Shown: positions 33,085 through 42,085, numbered from the stretch's first letter. The stretch: DNA of 64,000 nucleotides from Burkholderiales bacterium (GCA_020248665.1 JADCHE010000013.1:1-64000); one strand, 5' to 3'. The notes: generated by a model not told the origin, from the sequence alone. A program made the numbers and translations.

Positions 33085-33933
33085 ATGACAACGCCGCGCA
33101 CCATCCTGATCACCGGTGCCCAGGGGGCCATCGGACAGACCCTGCGCACCTGCCTGCGGCAGCACGTGAAGCTCATGCGGCTGACCGACATCCGCGACAT
33201 CGGGCCGGCCGGTCCCGGGGAGGAGTGCCATCGGGCCGACCTCGGTGATCTGGCGCAGATCGAGCCCCTCGTCCGGGGCGTCGACGCGATCGTCCACCTG
33301 GGCGGCGCGCTGGGCGCGATCCGCGAGGACGGCAAGGTCGTCGGCGAGACCGGCTGGGACACCATCCTGCACGCCAACATCGTCGGGACCTACAACGTCT
33401 TCGAGGCCGCCCGGCGCAACGGCGTCAAGCGCGTGGTGTACGCGAGCTCGATCCATGCGCACGGCTTCTACCGGCGAGAGCGCCGGCCGACGCTGGACGA
33501 CCCGCCGCGCCCGGACACCCGCTACGGCTTGAGCAAGGCCTTCGGCGAGGCCGCCGGGCGCTACTACGCCGACAAGTACGGCCTGCAGGTGGTGGCGCTG
33601 CGGATCGCGACATTCAAGCAGCGGCCGACGCTGGTGCGCGACCTCGGGACCTGGATCAGCCCGCGCGACATGACCGAGCTGGTGCGCTGCAGCCTGTCGT
33701 ACCCCGACACGCACTTCGACGTGCTGTGGGGCGTGTCGGCCAACACACGCTCGTTGTACGACAACCCCAACGCGCGACGCTACGGCTACTTCCCGCAGGA
33801 CGATTCGGAGGCCTTCCGGGACGAGCTCCTCGCGAATCCGGAAGCGGCCGACGACAACGCGTTCGAGCGCCTTTTCCACGCGGCACACCTGGCGTCGACC
33901 GAGTGGGCGGGCGACGTCTCGCGGATCCTATAA
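33085..33933 (+). CDS. NAD-dependent epimerase/dehydratase (uronate dehydrogenase-like)
   Basis: A 282-residue extended SDR beginning ILITGAQGAIGQTLRTCLRQH, with DAIVHLGG, NIVGTYNVFEAARRNGVKRVVYASSIHAHGFY and the YGLSKAFGEAAGRYYADKYG Tyr/Lys motif. The HAHGFYRRE block and the WISPRDMTELVRCSL segment are typical of uronate dehydrogenase-like proteins. The substrate in this operon is uncertain. It follows the aminotransferase by 20 bases and precedes the FAD oxidase by 6. Confidence 0.88.
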   Translation: MTTPRTILITGAQGAIGQTLRTCLRQHVKLMRLTDIRDIGPAGPGEECHRADLGDLAQIEPLVRGVDAIVHLGGALGAIREDGKVVGETGWDTILHANIVGTYNVFEAARRNGVKRVVYASSIHAHGFYRRERRPTLDDPPRPDTRYGLSKAFGEAAGRYYADKYGLQVVALRIATFKQRPTLVRDLGTWISPRDMTELVRCSLSYPDTHFDVLWGVSANTRSLYDNPNARRYGYFPQDDSEAFRDELLANPEAADDNAFERLFHAAHLASTEWAGDVSRIL

Positions 33934-33939
33934 GTCCGG

Positions 33940-35103
33940 ATGGTCATGTCGATCGTCATCGCGGGCGGCGGAATCATCGGCTCGAGCACGGCCTACCACC
34001 TCGCGCGCGAGGGGGTGCCCGTGACGGTGATCGAGCCCGATCCCACCTACGAGTTCGCCGCCACGCCCCGGGCGGTCGGGGGCATCCGCTTCCAGCACGG
34101 GCTGGAGGACAACGTCCGCATGTCGCTGCACGGCGCCGAGGTCTTCAAGGACTTCGCGAAGCACGTGCAGGGCGGGCCGGTCGCATTCGATCCGGCGTTC
34201 CGCCAGGTCGGCTACCTGTTCATGGTGCAGGGCGACGCGGCCATCGCCAGCCTCGAGGAGTGCGCGCGGATGCAGCGCAGGCTCGGCGTCGAGGTGCACC
34301 TGCTCGACCGGACCGAACTGGAGCGGCGCTTCCCGTCGTTCGACTTCTCGCGCGCCGACGCGGCGGCGTTCTCGCCTGGTGACGGGCAGATCGACCCGAA
34401 CGCCGCGCTGATGGGATACCGGCGCGCGGCGCAGGCGAACGGCGCGGTGTACGTGCAGGACCGGGTCGTGGGGGTCGACTGCAGCCGCAACCGGGTCGTC
34501 GCGGTACGCCTCGCCTCGGGCGGGACGCTGCCGGCCGACATCGTGCTGAACGCTACCAACTGCTGGGCGGCCGAGGTCTGCGACATGGTGGGCATGCCGG
34601 TGCCGATCGCGCCGATGCGCCGGCAGCAGTTCTACTTCAAGGCGCAGGACGCCATCGAGCCGATCCCGGTGATGCGCGAGATGTCCGGATTCGCGCTGCG
34701 TCCCGAGCGCGACGGCTATCTCGTGGCCGTCACCAGGTTCGGCGAGCCCCGCGGCTTCAACTGGACGCTCGAGCACGAGCTGTTCGAGCAGGAGTTGTGG
34801 CCGGCGCTCGTCGAGCGCAGCCGCCGGTTCGAGGCGATCCGTATGCAGAACGGCTGGGTCGGGCACTACGACATGTGCGAGCTCGACGGCAATCCGATCA
34901 TCGGTCCCTTCGAGGGGGGCGTGCAGGGCTTCCACGTCGCGGCCGGCTTCTCGGGGCACGGCCTGCAGCACGCGCCCGCCGTGGGTCGCGGGCTGGCCGA
35001 GTTGTTCGTGCACGGGCGCTATCTCACGCTCGACCTGTCCGCGTTCTCGTACCGTCGCGTGATCGAGCAGCGGCCGCTCGTCGACCAAGGGCCCAAGGCA
35101 TGA
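33940..35103 (+). CDS. FAD-dependent (DAO-type) oxidoreductase
   Basis: A 387-residue D-amino-acid-oxidase-family flavoprotein: IVIAGGGIIGSSTAYHLAREGVPVTVIE (dinucleotide fold), RAVGGIRFQHG, GDGQIDPNAALMGYRRAAQANGAV, ILVNATNCWA-like VLNATNCWAAEVC and the C-terminal HVAAGFSGHGLQHAPAVGRGLAEL. Such enzymes oxidise secondary or primary amines or N-methyl amino acids. The ATG at 33940 and one at 33946 are both possible. Its stop overlaps the hyuA start by four bases. Confidence 0.9.
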   Translation: MVMSIVIAGGGIIGSSTAYHLAREGVPVTVIEPDPTYEFAATPRAVGGIRFQHGLEDNVRMSLHGAEVFKDFAKHVQGGPVAFDPAFRQVGYLFMVQGDAAIASLEECARMQRRLGVEVHLLDRTELERRFPSFDFSRADAAAFSPGDGQIDPNAALMGYRRAAQANGAVYVQDRVVGVDCSRNRVVAVRLASGGTLPADIVLNATNCWAAEVCDMVGMPVPIAPMRRQQFYFKAQDAIEPIPVMREMSGFALRPERDGYLVAVTRFGEPRGFNWTLEHELFEQELWPALVERSRRFEAIRMQNGWVGHYDMCELDGNPIIGPFEGGVQGFHVAAGFSGHGLQHAPAVGRGLAELFVHGRYLTLDLSAFSYRRVIEQRPLVDQGPKA

Positions 35104-37247
35104 GCGCCGGCGCAGGCACCGACCCGCCGCTCGCGGTCCGGATCGCCGTGGACATCGGCGGCACCTTCACCGACGGCATCGCGCAGATCGACGCCGACGG
35201 CGCGATCCTGACCGCGAAGGAGCTCACCACGCCGCAGGACCCGAGCCTCGCGGTCGCCACCGTGGTCGCCGAGCTGCTGCGTCAGGCAGGGCTCGTCGCC
35301 GAAGCGAGGGGGCTCGAGGTCCTGCACCGCGACGTGGTGCACGGCACGACCCTCGTGACCAACGCGATCCTCGAGCGCAAGGGCGCGCGTACCGGGCTCG
35401 TCGTGACGCGCGGTACAGCCGATACGCTGCGGATCGCGCGTGAGATGCGCTACGACCTGTACGACCTCGACATCGAACTGCCCGAGCCGCTCGTCGATCG
35501 CACCGACGTGATCGAGATCGACGGCCGCCTCGACGCGAGGGGCACGGAGCTCGAGCCGGTGTCCGACCGGGCGCTCGAGGACGTGGTGGCGCATGTCCGC
35601 GAGCGGGGGATCGAGTCCCTCGGCATCTGCCTGCTGCATGCCTACCTCGAACCGGCCCACGAGGAGCGCGTGGCGCGGTACCTGCGGCACGCGCTGCCGA
35701 AGCTGTCGATCAGCGTGTCCAACCGCGTCGCGAACGAGATCCGCGAGTACGAGCGCATGTCGACGGTGGCGGCCAACGCCTACGTGCAGCCGCTGGCCGC
35801 CACCTACCTGCGCAAGCTGCGCCGCAGCCTCGAGGAGGTCGGTGCGGTCGGGCCGCTGCGCATCATGCTCTCGAGCGGCGGCTTCACTTCGGACCAGTCC
35901 GCAGCCGACGACCCGATCGACCTGCTGGAGTCTGGGCCGGCCGGCGGGGTGCTCAGCGCGCTGAACACGGCGGCGCTGGTCGGCGTCACGGACGTGCTGA
36001 CCTTCGACATGGGCGGCACCACCGCCAAGGCCTGTGTGGCGACCGACGGTGCGCCGGCGATCACCTACCTGTTCGAGGCGGCACGCGCGCGGCGATTCAA
36101 GAAGGGCAGCGGCTTGCCGATCCTGGTGCCGAGCATCGACCTGATTGAGATCGGCGCGGGCGGCGGTTCGATCGCGTCGCGCGACGCGCTCGGACTGCTC
36201 AAGGTCGGACCGCAGAGCGCCGGCGCGGCCCCAGGCCCGGTCTGCTACGGCTTGGGCGGGCACGATCCCACGGTGACCGACGCTGACCTGATGCTCGGCT
36301 ACCTCGACCCGGACAGCTTCCTCGGCGGCCGGATGCGCCTCGACGCCAGGCTCTCCGAGGCCGCGATGCAACGGCTTGCTGGCGAGCTCGGCATCGCGCC
36401 GATGAAGCTCGCCCAGGGGATCTGCGAAGTCGTGAACGAGAGCATGGCGTCGGCCGCACGGGTGCACGTGGCCGAGAAGGGGCTCGACCCGCGGGGCCTG
36501 ACGATGGTCGCGACCGGCGGCGCCGGGCCGGTGCACGCGGTCGAGGTCGCGCACAAGCTCGGGATCCGGCGCATCCTGTGCAGCGTCGCCGCCGGCGTCG
36601 GCTCGTGCCTCGGATTCCTGTCCGCGCCGGCCCGCGCCGACCGCGCCTGGTCGAACGCGCGCATGCTGCACGCGGTCGATTCCGCGGAGCTGGTCCGGGT
36701 CATGCGGCACCTGCGCGCCAGCGCGGCGAAGGAGCTGGCGCAGGCGGGTGTGGCCGAGGAATCGATGGTATTCGTGATCGTGGCCGACCTGCGATACGCC
36801 GGCCAGGGGCACAGCATCGCCGTCGAGCTGTCCTTCGATGAGCTGGACACCGGGCTCGCGGCGATGATCGCGCGGCGATTCGAGCAGCGCTATGTCCAGC
36901 TCTATGGGCAGACGCTGCCGGGGGGCGTGCTGCAGGTCGTGACCTGGCGACTCCGCGGGCGTTCAGCGCAGCGCTCGCAGGAGTTCCACCTCGAGCCCTC
37001 GGCGACCCCGGGTTCGCGGGCCGCAACCGCGGGATACCGACGCATCTACCTGCCCCCGCTGCAGCGATTCGGCGAGGTTCCCGTCCACGACCGGTATGCG
37101 CTGGCGCCGGGCACCGTGCTGGAGGGGCCGCTGCTGCTGCAGGAGGCTGAGTCCACCGTCGTGGTGGCGCGCCCCGCGCGCGTCGAGGTGCTTCCCAACC
37201 GGAGCCTCTCGATCACCCTGCCGCAGGACGATCGGAGTTCGCGATGA
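35100..37247 (+). CDS. hyuA: Hydantoinase A / 5-oxoprolinase-type ATP-dependent subunit
   Basis: A 715-residue HyuA protein. The N-terminal ATPase-like part has IAVDIGGTFTDGIAQ, VVHGTTLVTNAILERKGARTGLVVTRG, and the central part has LLESGPAGGVLSA, VLTFDMGGTTAKAC and IDLIEIGAGGGSIAS, all hallmark blocks. The C-terminal domain ends PGTVLEGPLLLQEAESTVVV. HyuA/HyuB pairs hydrolyse hydantoins, 5-oxoproline or N-methylhydantoin, or carboxylate ketones in the acetone carboxylase relatives. Coupled by 4-base overlaps to both neighbours (oxidase and hyuB). Confidence 0.93.
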   Translation: MSAGAGTDPPLAVRIAVDIGGTFTDGIAQIDADGAILTAKELTTPQDPSLAVATVVAELLRQAGLVAEARGLEVLHRDVVHGTTLVTNAILERKGARTGLVVTRGTADTLRIAREMRYDLYDLDIELPEPLVDRTDVIEIDGRLDARGTELEPVSDRALEDVVAHVRERGIESLGICLLHAYLEPAHEERVARYLRHALPKLSISVSNRVANEIREYERMSTVAANAYVQPLAATYLRKLRRSLEEVGAVGPLRIMLSSGGFTSDQSAADDPIDLLESGPAGGVLSALNTAALVGVTDVLTFDMGGTTAKACVATDGAPAITYLFEAARARRFKKGSGLPILVPSIDLIEIGAGGGSIASRDALGLLKVGPQSAGAAPGPVCYGLGGHDPTVTDADLMLGYLDPDSFLGGRMRLDARLSEAAMQRLAGELGIAPMKLAQGICEVVNESMASAARVHVAEKGLDPRGLTMVATGGAGPVHAVEVAHKLGIRRILCSVAAGVGSCLGFLSAPARADRAWSNARMLHAVDSAELVRVMRHLRASAAKELAQAGVAEESMVFVIVADLRYAGQGHSIAVELSFDELDTGLAAMIARRFEQRYVQLYGQTLPGGVLQVVTWRLRGRSAQRSQEFHLEPSATPGSRAATAGYRRIYLPPLQRFGEVPVHDRYALAPGTVLEGPLLLQEAESTVVVARPARVEVLPNRSLSITLPQDDRSSR

Positions 37248-38782
37248 CCGCTTTCGATCCGGTGACACTCGAGATCCTCTGGGCCCGCCTCGGGAGCATC
37301 GTCGACGAGGCCGCGACCGGCTTCGTGCGGACCTCGTTCTCCAGCCTGGTTCGCGAGGCGAACGACTACGCGGTCGTGCTGACAGACGCTCGGGGGCAGT
37401 CGCTCAGCCAGTCGAGCTTCAGCATCCCGTCGTTCATCAGCACGCTGCCGCGCACCGTCCGGCACATGATGCAGCGTTTTCCGCCCGACACCCTAAGGCC
37501 GGGCGACCTGCTCATCACCAACGATCCGTGGCTCGCCACCGGACACATCCACGACGTGAGCACGGTGGCGCCGATCTTCCTGCGGGGTCGCCTCATCGCT
37601 TATTCGGCGGTGACCAGCCACGTGCCCGACATCGGGGGCCGGGTCCGCTCGAGCGACATCCCGTCGATCTTCGAGGAAGGGCTGCAGATCCCGCCGCTCA
37701 AGCTGCTGGAGGAGGGGCGGCGTCAGCCGGCCGTCGAGGCCTTCATCCGCGCCAATGTGCGCGTGCCCGACGCCACGATGGGCGACATCTGGGGGCAGGG
37801 CGCGGCGCACGAGCGGATCCGGGCTCGCCTGCTCGCCCTCGTCGACGAGTCCGACCTGGACCTCGCCGCGCTCGGCGACGAGATCTGCGGCCGGTCCGAG
37901 CGGGCCCTCCGCGACGCGATCTCCGTTCTGCCCGACGGCGAGTACCGCTATGCCGTGCGGCACGACGGCTTCGACGCACCGCTGCACGTCCGGTGCGCGG
38001 TACGGATCCGCGGCAGCGACCTCGAGGTCGACTACGACGGTACGTCGAAGCAGGTCGAGACCAAGTCGATCAACGTCGTCGAGACCTACACCTACGCCTA
38101 CACCGCGTTCGCAGTGAAGGCGCTGCTGTGCCCGGAGGTGCCGAACACCGAAGGCAGCTTCCGGCCTCTCGTCGTGCGTGCGCCGCTGGGCTCGGTGCTC
38201 AATGCGACCTACCCAGTGGGTACCGGCGCGCGCGGCCAGATCGGTCACATCCTGCCGGTGGCTGTGCTCGGTGCGCTCGGCCCTGTGATTGGCCGGCGCC
38301 AGCGCGCGGAGGGGAGCGGCAACTGCGTGATCACGATGGCGGGCCGGCACGCGGGCGAGCGGTTCTCGGTGGCGAACTTCATCAACGCCGGCCAGGGGGC
38401 CACGGCAGATCGGCCGGGACTCTCGGGCATCAGCTTTCCGAGCAACCTCGGCAACAGCCCGATCGAGGTCCTGGAGTCGGAGGCGCCGGTGCGGGTGCGG
38501 GAGCGCAGCCTGCGCGCCGGCTCTGGCGGTGCAGGGCTGCAGCGCGGCGGCGACGGGATCCGTTTCGCCTTCGACTACGTCGGCGAAGAGCCGGCCGGAT
38601 GCTCGTTCCTGATGACCCGTCGTATCGTCCCGCCGCAGGGCGTGCAGGGAGGCGCACCGGGGCAGCCGGCACGACTGGAGGTCAATGGCGTCGAGCGCGA
38701 CCCGGTGGAGGTCAAGGCGCTCCGGCCGGGCGACCGCGTCGTGCTGGAGACCGCAGGCGGCGGCGGCTGCGGCGGGCGCTGA
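37244..38782 (+). CDS. hyuB: Hydantoinase B / oxoprolinase-type subunit
   Basis: A 512-residue HyuB protein: TLEILWARLGSIVDEAATGFVRTSFSSLVREANDYAVVLTD, DLLITNDPWLATGHIHDVSTVAPIF, VTSHVPDIGGR and the C-terminal SGGAGLQRGGDGI block are characteristic. It would form a complex with HyuA, whose gene overlaps its start by four bases. It is the last gene of the operon beginning at 29187; the Ldh2-family gene converges on it 78 bases on. Substrate not defined by sequence. Confidence 0.93.
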   Translation: MTAFDPVTLEILWARLGSIVDEAATGFVRTSFSSLVREANDYAVVLTDARGQSLSQSSFSIPSFISTLPRTVRHMMQRFPPDTLRPGDLLITNDPWLATGHIHDVSTVAPIFLRGRLIAYSAVTSHVPDIGGRVRSSDIPSIFEEGLQIPPLKLLEEGRRQPAVEAFIRANVRVPDATMGDIWGQGAAHERIRARLLALVDESDLDLAALGDEICGRSERALRDAISVLPDGEYRYAVRHDGFDAPLHVRCAVRIRGSDLEVDYDGTSKQVETKSINVVETYTYAYTAFAVKALLCPEVPNTEGSFRPLVVRAPLGSVLNATYPVGTGARGQIGHILPVAVLGALGPVIGRRQRAEGSGNCVITMAGRHAGERFSVANFINAGQGATADRPGLSGISFPSNLGNSPIEVLESEAPVRVRERSLRAGSGGAGLQRGGDGIRFAFDYVGEEPAGCSFLMTRRIVPPQGVQGGAPGQPARLEVNGVERDPVEVKALRPGDRVVLETAGGGGCGGR

Positions 38783-38788
38783 CGCAAC

Positions 38789-38804
38789 CCCCGCGCGATC
38801 GGGG
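38789..38804. terminator. Weak hairpin between convergent hyuB and Ldh2 genes
   Basis: CCCCG (38789-38793), loop CGCGAT, CGGGG (38800-38804) forms a short GC-only stem in the 78-base gap between converging operons. There is no T-run on either side, so it is a weak candidate for a bidirectional terminator. Confidence 0.25.
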
Positions 38805-38860
38805 TCGCGGGCCGCCGGTGTGAAGACCTCGCCCGCGACGGGCCGTGACGCTCCGCCGCT

Positions 38861-39895
38861 TCATGGCGCGCGACCCGCCTCGCGCAGCTGCCGCAGCAGC
38901 GCGGTCGGCACGTCGACCCCGTCGCGCAATGCGGCGTCGCGCCGGGCGAGTCTGCCGTCGCCGGGCAGCCGTTCCGCGCCGGTGTCCGGATAGAGCGCGA
39001 GCCAGTCCGCCACGCGCCCTGCCAGCCCGGCGTCGCCGGCGCGCGCCGGGTCGATGACGATCACCGTCTGCCCGCCGTTCGCCGACGCGGCTCCCGGCAC
39101 CTCGGCGGCCCGGTCCTCGACGGCGAAACGGCCGCCCGACAGCGCCGCGGCCATGATCTCCACCATCAGCGACACCGCCGTGCCCTTGTGGCCTCCAAAG
39201 GCCAGCAGGGCACCGCCGTCGAGAATCGAGCGCGCGTCCGTGGTGGGCGCGCCATGGCGGTCGACGCCGGTGCCAGGCGGCACGGCCCGTCCGGATTCGG
39301 CCATCAGCCGCACGTCCGAGACCGCGACAGCGCTCGTGGCCATGTCCCACACGAAGGGGGGCCGCCCGCGGACCGGCGCGGCGAACGCCATCGGGTTGGT
39401 GCCCAGCATCGGGTGCCGCCCGCCGTGCGGCACGACACGCCGGCGCGTGGCAACGAACATCATCGCGACGAGCCCGGCTTCGGCGAACGGCTCGACGTCG
39501 CACCGCAGAGCGCCCACGTGGTGGGCGTTGCGCTGGGTCAGCACCGCGATCCCCTGGGCGGCGGCCATCCGCGCCAGTTCCGGGCGGGCCCGCTCGAGTC
39601 CCGGTTGCGCGAACCCGTTGTCCCCGTCGACGTGGAGGGCGGCGGGGCCCGCGACGGTCATCCGCGGACGTGCCCGCGCGCCGATCCAGCCGCAACGCAG
39701 ACCCGACAGCAGCGAAGGGAGCATGAACAACCCGTGGCTGGCGGGACCGTCCCGCTCGGCCAATACGATCCGGTCGGCCAGCAGGGCCGCGACGTCGAAC
39801 TCGACCCCGTGGGCGCGCAGCGCGTCGCTCGCGAGGGTCCTCACCTCGTCCAGCGTCAGGCGCTGCACGTCGCGCGAAGGAGTGTGCGCGCTCAT
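38861..39895 (-). CDS. Ldh2/MDG2-family malate/L-lactate/sulfolactate-type dehydrogenase
   Basis: A 344-residue NAD(P)-dependent dehydrogenase of the non-Rossmann malate/L-lactate (Ldh2) family that includes L-sulfolactate dehydrogenase ComC. Motifs: ASHGLFMLPSLLSGLRCGWI, RNAHHVGALRCDVEPFAEAGLVAMMF, HPMLGTNPMAFAAPV, VWDMATSAVA and GGHKGTAVSLMVEIMAAALSGG. It would oxidise a 2-hydroxyacid to a 2-oxoacid, which would suit the decarboxylase and aminotransferase in the facing operon. Its ATG overlaps the regulator stop by four bases, so the regulator and enzyme are one transcript. Confidence 0.88.
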   Translation of the reverse strand: MSAHTPSRDVQRLTLDEVRTLASDALRAHGVEFDVAALLADRIVLAERDGPASHGLFMLPSLLSGLRCGWIGARARPRMTVAGPAALHVDGDNGFAQPGLERARPELARMAAAQGIAVLTQRNAHHVGALRCDVEPFAEAGLVAMMFVATRRRVVPHGGRHPMLGTNPMAFAAPVRGRPPFVWDMATSAVAVSDVRLMAESGRAVPPGTGVDRHGAPTTDARSILDGGALLAFGGHKGTAVSLMVEIMAAALSGGRFAVEDRAAEVPGAASANGGQTVIVIDPARAGDAGLAGRVADWLALYPDTGAERLPGDGRLARRDAALRDGVDVPTALLRQLREAGRAP

Positions 39896-40911
39896 CGTGG
39901 CGTCTTCCGCGCGCGCCGCGCGGTCGCCCCGCCGCCGCGCGTGCCCGAGCCCCGGTCGGCGCGCGCCGCCTCGCCGGCCCTGGCGGCGGAGCGCGCCGTA
40001 GCCGCCGCCCGGGTCGAAGGGGCCGCAGGCAGCGTCCTCACGTTCTGCAGCAGGGTTTGGAGCTGGTCGGGGGAGAACATCTGCTGGCGAAGCCGCACCA
40101 GGTTCGGTCCGAAGCGCTGACCGATCTGCTCGGGGAACGCCATCATGATCTCGGCCATGTAGAAGTCGTGGCGGATCAGCGTCTCGGCCATCCGGACCAC
40201 GGACGGGTTCGTCGTGTACGCGCCCGTCAGCTCGCCGGTCACGTTCGCGGTCAGTGCCACCCGGTAGTCGATCGCCACCGTGAACAGGTTGTCCGCCCCG
40301 CCGATGCGTACGCCGTTGCCCTCGTGCAGGTACACCTTCGAGCGCGGACCGAGCTCGAGGAACTCGGTGTCCTGCCCGAACACCACGAAGACGAGGGCCA
40401 CGTCGCGCCGGGCCGCGCGCTGAAGCGCGTCGAGGTGCTGGCGCAGCACCGCGGTGGAGGCCTTGATCCACACGTGACCCTTCGCGCCATCGATCAGCTC
40501 GTTGATCTTCCGCTCGATCTGTTCCTGACCCGAAAGGCTCCAGACGATGTCGGAGCGGTCGTCGTTCTCGAGCGCGCCAAGGTTGTCCTTGAGCCGGTCG
40601 CACACGTTGTTGAGGTCCGACGACAGCCGGTCGAGCAGCACCTCGGGTCTGACGGGGGCGTAGCGCACGGGATTCTCCGTGACGGGCTGCACCGCGCGCT
40701 TCTGAGTGAGGGCGTCGAGCGCGCCGTAGGTGTTCGCACGCGGTAGTCCAGAGTGCTTGCTGACCTCGTAGGCGGTGGCCGGGTTGACCTGCAGCAGGCT
40801 CAAGTAGGTGCGCGCCTCGTACTCGGAGAAACCGATGCGCTGCAGGTCGGCGACCAGCTCGCGGTTCGCCTTGCCGGTCGATGCGCGCAGCTTGGTGGTG
40901 GTGGCGGCCAT
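39892..40911 (-). CDS. TrmB-like winged-helix transcriptional regulator with basic C-terminal tail
   Basis: A 339-residue regulator. The N-terminal TrmB-type winged helix is LQRIGFSEYEARTYLSLLQVNPATAYEVSKHSGLPRANTYGALDALTQKRAVQPV. A coiled stretch and a phospholipase-D-like sensor domain follow (KINELIDGAKGHVWIKASTAVLRQHLDALQRAARRD). The last 45 residues are Ala/Arg-rich (TARSAARAGEAARA...ARRARKTPR), an uncommon addition that may bind DNA nonspecifically. It is divergent from the Bug receptor gene, and a dyad at 41006-41025 between them matches one at 29075. It likely controls both catabolic operons and itself. Confidence 0.87.
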   Translation of the reverse strand: MAATTTKLRASTGKANRELVADLQRIGFSEYEARTYLSLLQVNPATAYEVSKHSGLPRANTYGALDALTQKRAVQPVTENPVRYAPVRPEVLLDRLSSDLNNVCDRLKDNLGALENDDRSDIVWSLSGQEQIERKINELIDGAKGHVWIKASTAVLRQHLDALQRAARRDVALVFVVFGQDTEFLELGPRSKVYLHEGNGVRIGGADNLFTVAIDYRVALTANVTGELTGAYTTNPSVVRMAETLIRHDFYMAEIMMAFPEQIGQRFGPNLVRLRQQMFSPDQLQTLLQNVRTLPAAPSTRAAATARSAARAGEAARADRGSGTRGGGATARRARKTPR

Positions 40912-41005
40912 GGTACGTCGTCCCCTCGATGCGATGTCGTCGTCGGGACGTCTCGCGGTGCACGCCCGACAAGGGTTCGAGCATACTTCGCGTGCCGGTC
41001 GGATA

Positions 41006-41025
41006 ATAGTTGTTCGAGCAGCTAC
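41006..41025. promoter_or_regulatory. Operator dyad ATAGTTG-N6-CAGCTAC in regulator/Bug receptor divergent region
   Basis: ATAGTTG (41006-41012), spacer TTCGAG, CAGCTAC (41019-41025): an inverted repeat with 5 exact inner base pairs, sharing 15 of 20 bases with the perfect dyad at 29075-29094. A GATAAT -10-like hexamer (41002-41007, plus strand) overlaps its left edge. The site is 95 bases from the regulator start and 50 bases from the receptor start, fit for simultaneous control of both directions. Confidence 0.65.
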
Positions 41026-41074
41026 TCTATGCTTGAATGGAGACCGGCACGGTCAACCGTCGAGGAGAGGCGCG

Positions 41075-42085
41075 ATGTCGTTCCGATTGTTCGGGCTGTC
41101 GAGTCGGTTCGGGGCCGCGCGAGGCGCGCTGCTGCTGGGTCTGGCGCTGCTCGCTGGCCAGCCGGCGGCGCAGGAGCAGCCCATCGGCGGATTGCCCGCC
41201 AAGCCGATCCGCATCGTGGTGGGATTCGCGGCCGGCGGTGCGCTGGACGTGACCGCGCGCGTGATCGCGCCCAGGCTGAGCGAAGCGCTCGGCCAGCCGG
41301 TGGTGGTCGAGAATCGGCCCGGCGCGTCGAGCAACCTCGCGACGGAGTTCGTCGTGCAGTCGCCCCCCGACGGGCTCACGCTCCTGATGGGCTCGTACGT
41401 GAATGCGGTGCTGCCCGGCCTGAACCGCAACCTCAAGCACGATCCCGTCAAGGATCTCACGCCGATCGCGAAGGTGGTCACGACCGCATCGGTGCTGCTG
41501 GTGTCCACGCAGTCCCCGATCCGCAGCCTCGAGGACCTGGTCGCGCAGGTGAAGGCGCGACCCGGACAGCTGACCTACTCGTCGGCAGGCGGCGGCAGCG
41601 CCTCGCATCTGGCGGGCTTCCTGCTCGCCCACCGGATCGGCAGTTCCATGGTGCACGTGCCGTACAAGGGATCGCCCCAGGCCATCCTCGACATGGTCAG
41701 CGGGCAGATCGACACCACGTTCGCCGTCATGTCGGGCGCGCTGGCGCAGATCCAGGGCGGCAAGGCCCGTCCGCTTGCGGTGACGAGCCTCGGGCGATCG
41801 AAGTACCTGCCCGACGTGCCTTCGGTCGCCGAGTCCGGCTTCCCCGGCTACGAGCAGATGCAGTGGTACGGGTTCTTCGGGCCCGCGGGGCTTCCGCCCG
41901 CAGTGGTCGCAAGGCTGAACCGCGAGGTGGTCCGGATCATCCAGTTGCCCGACGTCGTGAAGCAGTTCTCCGCGCAGGGGCTCGACGTGGAGCCGAGCAC
42001 GCCCGCCGAGCTGGGCGAGCTCCTGAGGAGGGAGATCCCGATGTACACGAAGATCGTCCGGGACGCGGGCATCGAGCAGAACTGA
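41075..42085 (+). CDS. Bug/TctC-family periplasmic solute receptor
   Basis: A 336-residue tripartite-tricarboxylate-transporter receptor with a signal peptide (LLLGLALLAGQPAAAQ-type, ending near residue 30). Hallmarks are KPIRIVVGFAAGGALDVTARVIAPRLSEALGQPVVVENRPGASSNLATEFV, VPYKGSPQAILDMVSGQID and LPDVPSVAESGFPGYEQMQWYGFFGPAG. Bug proteins bind carboxylates, amino acids or nicotinate-like solutes. No tctA/tctB membrane genes are in the window, so it is an orphan receptor. GAGGAGAGG precedes the ATG. Start of the carboxyltransferase/acyl-CoA synthetase operon. Confidence 0.92.
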   Translation: MSFRLFGLSSRFGAARGALLLGLALLAGQPAAQEQPIGGLPAKPIRIVVGFAAGGALDVTARVIAPRLSEALGQPVVVENRPGASSNLATEFVVQSPPDGLTLLMGSYVNAVLPGLNRNLKHDPVKDLTPIAKVVTTASVLLVSTQSPIRSLEDLVAQVKARPGQLTYSSAGGGSASHLAGFLLAHRIGSSMVHVPYKGSPQAILDMVSGQIDTTFAVMSGALAQIQGGKARPLAVTSLGRSKYLPDVPSVAESGFPGYEQMQWYGFFGPAGLPPAVVARLNREVVRIIQLPDVVKQFSAQGLDVEPSTPAELGELLRREIPMYTKIVRDAGIEQN

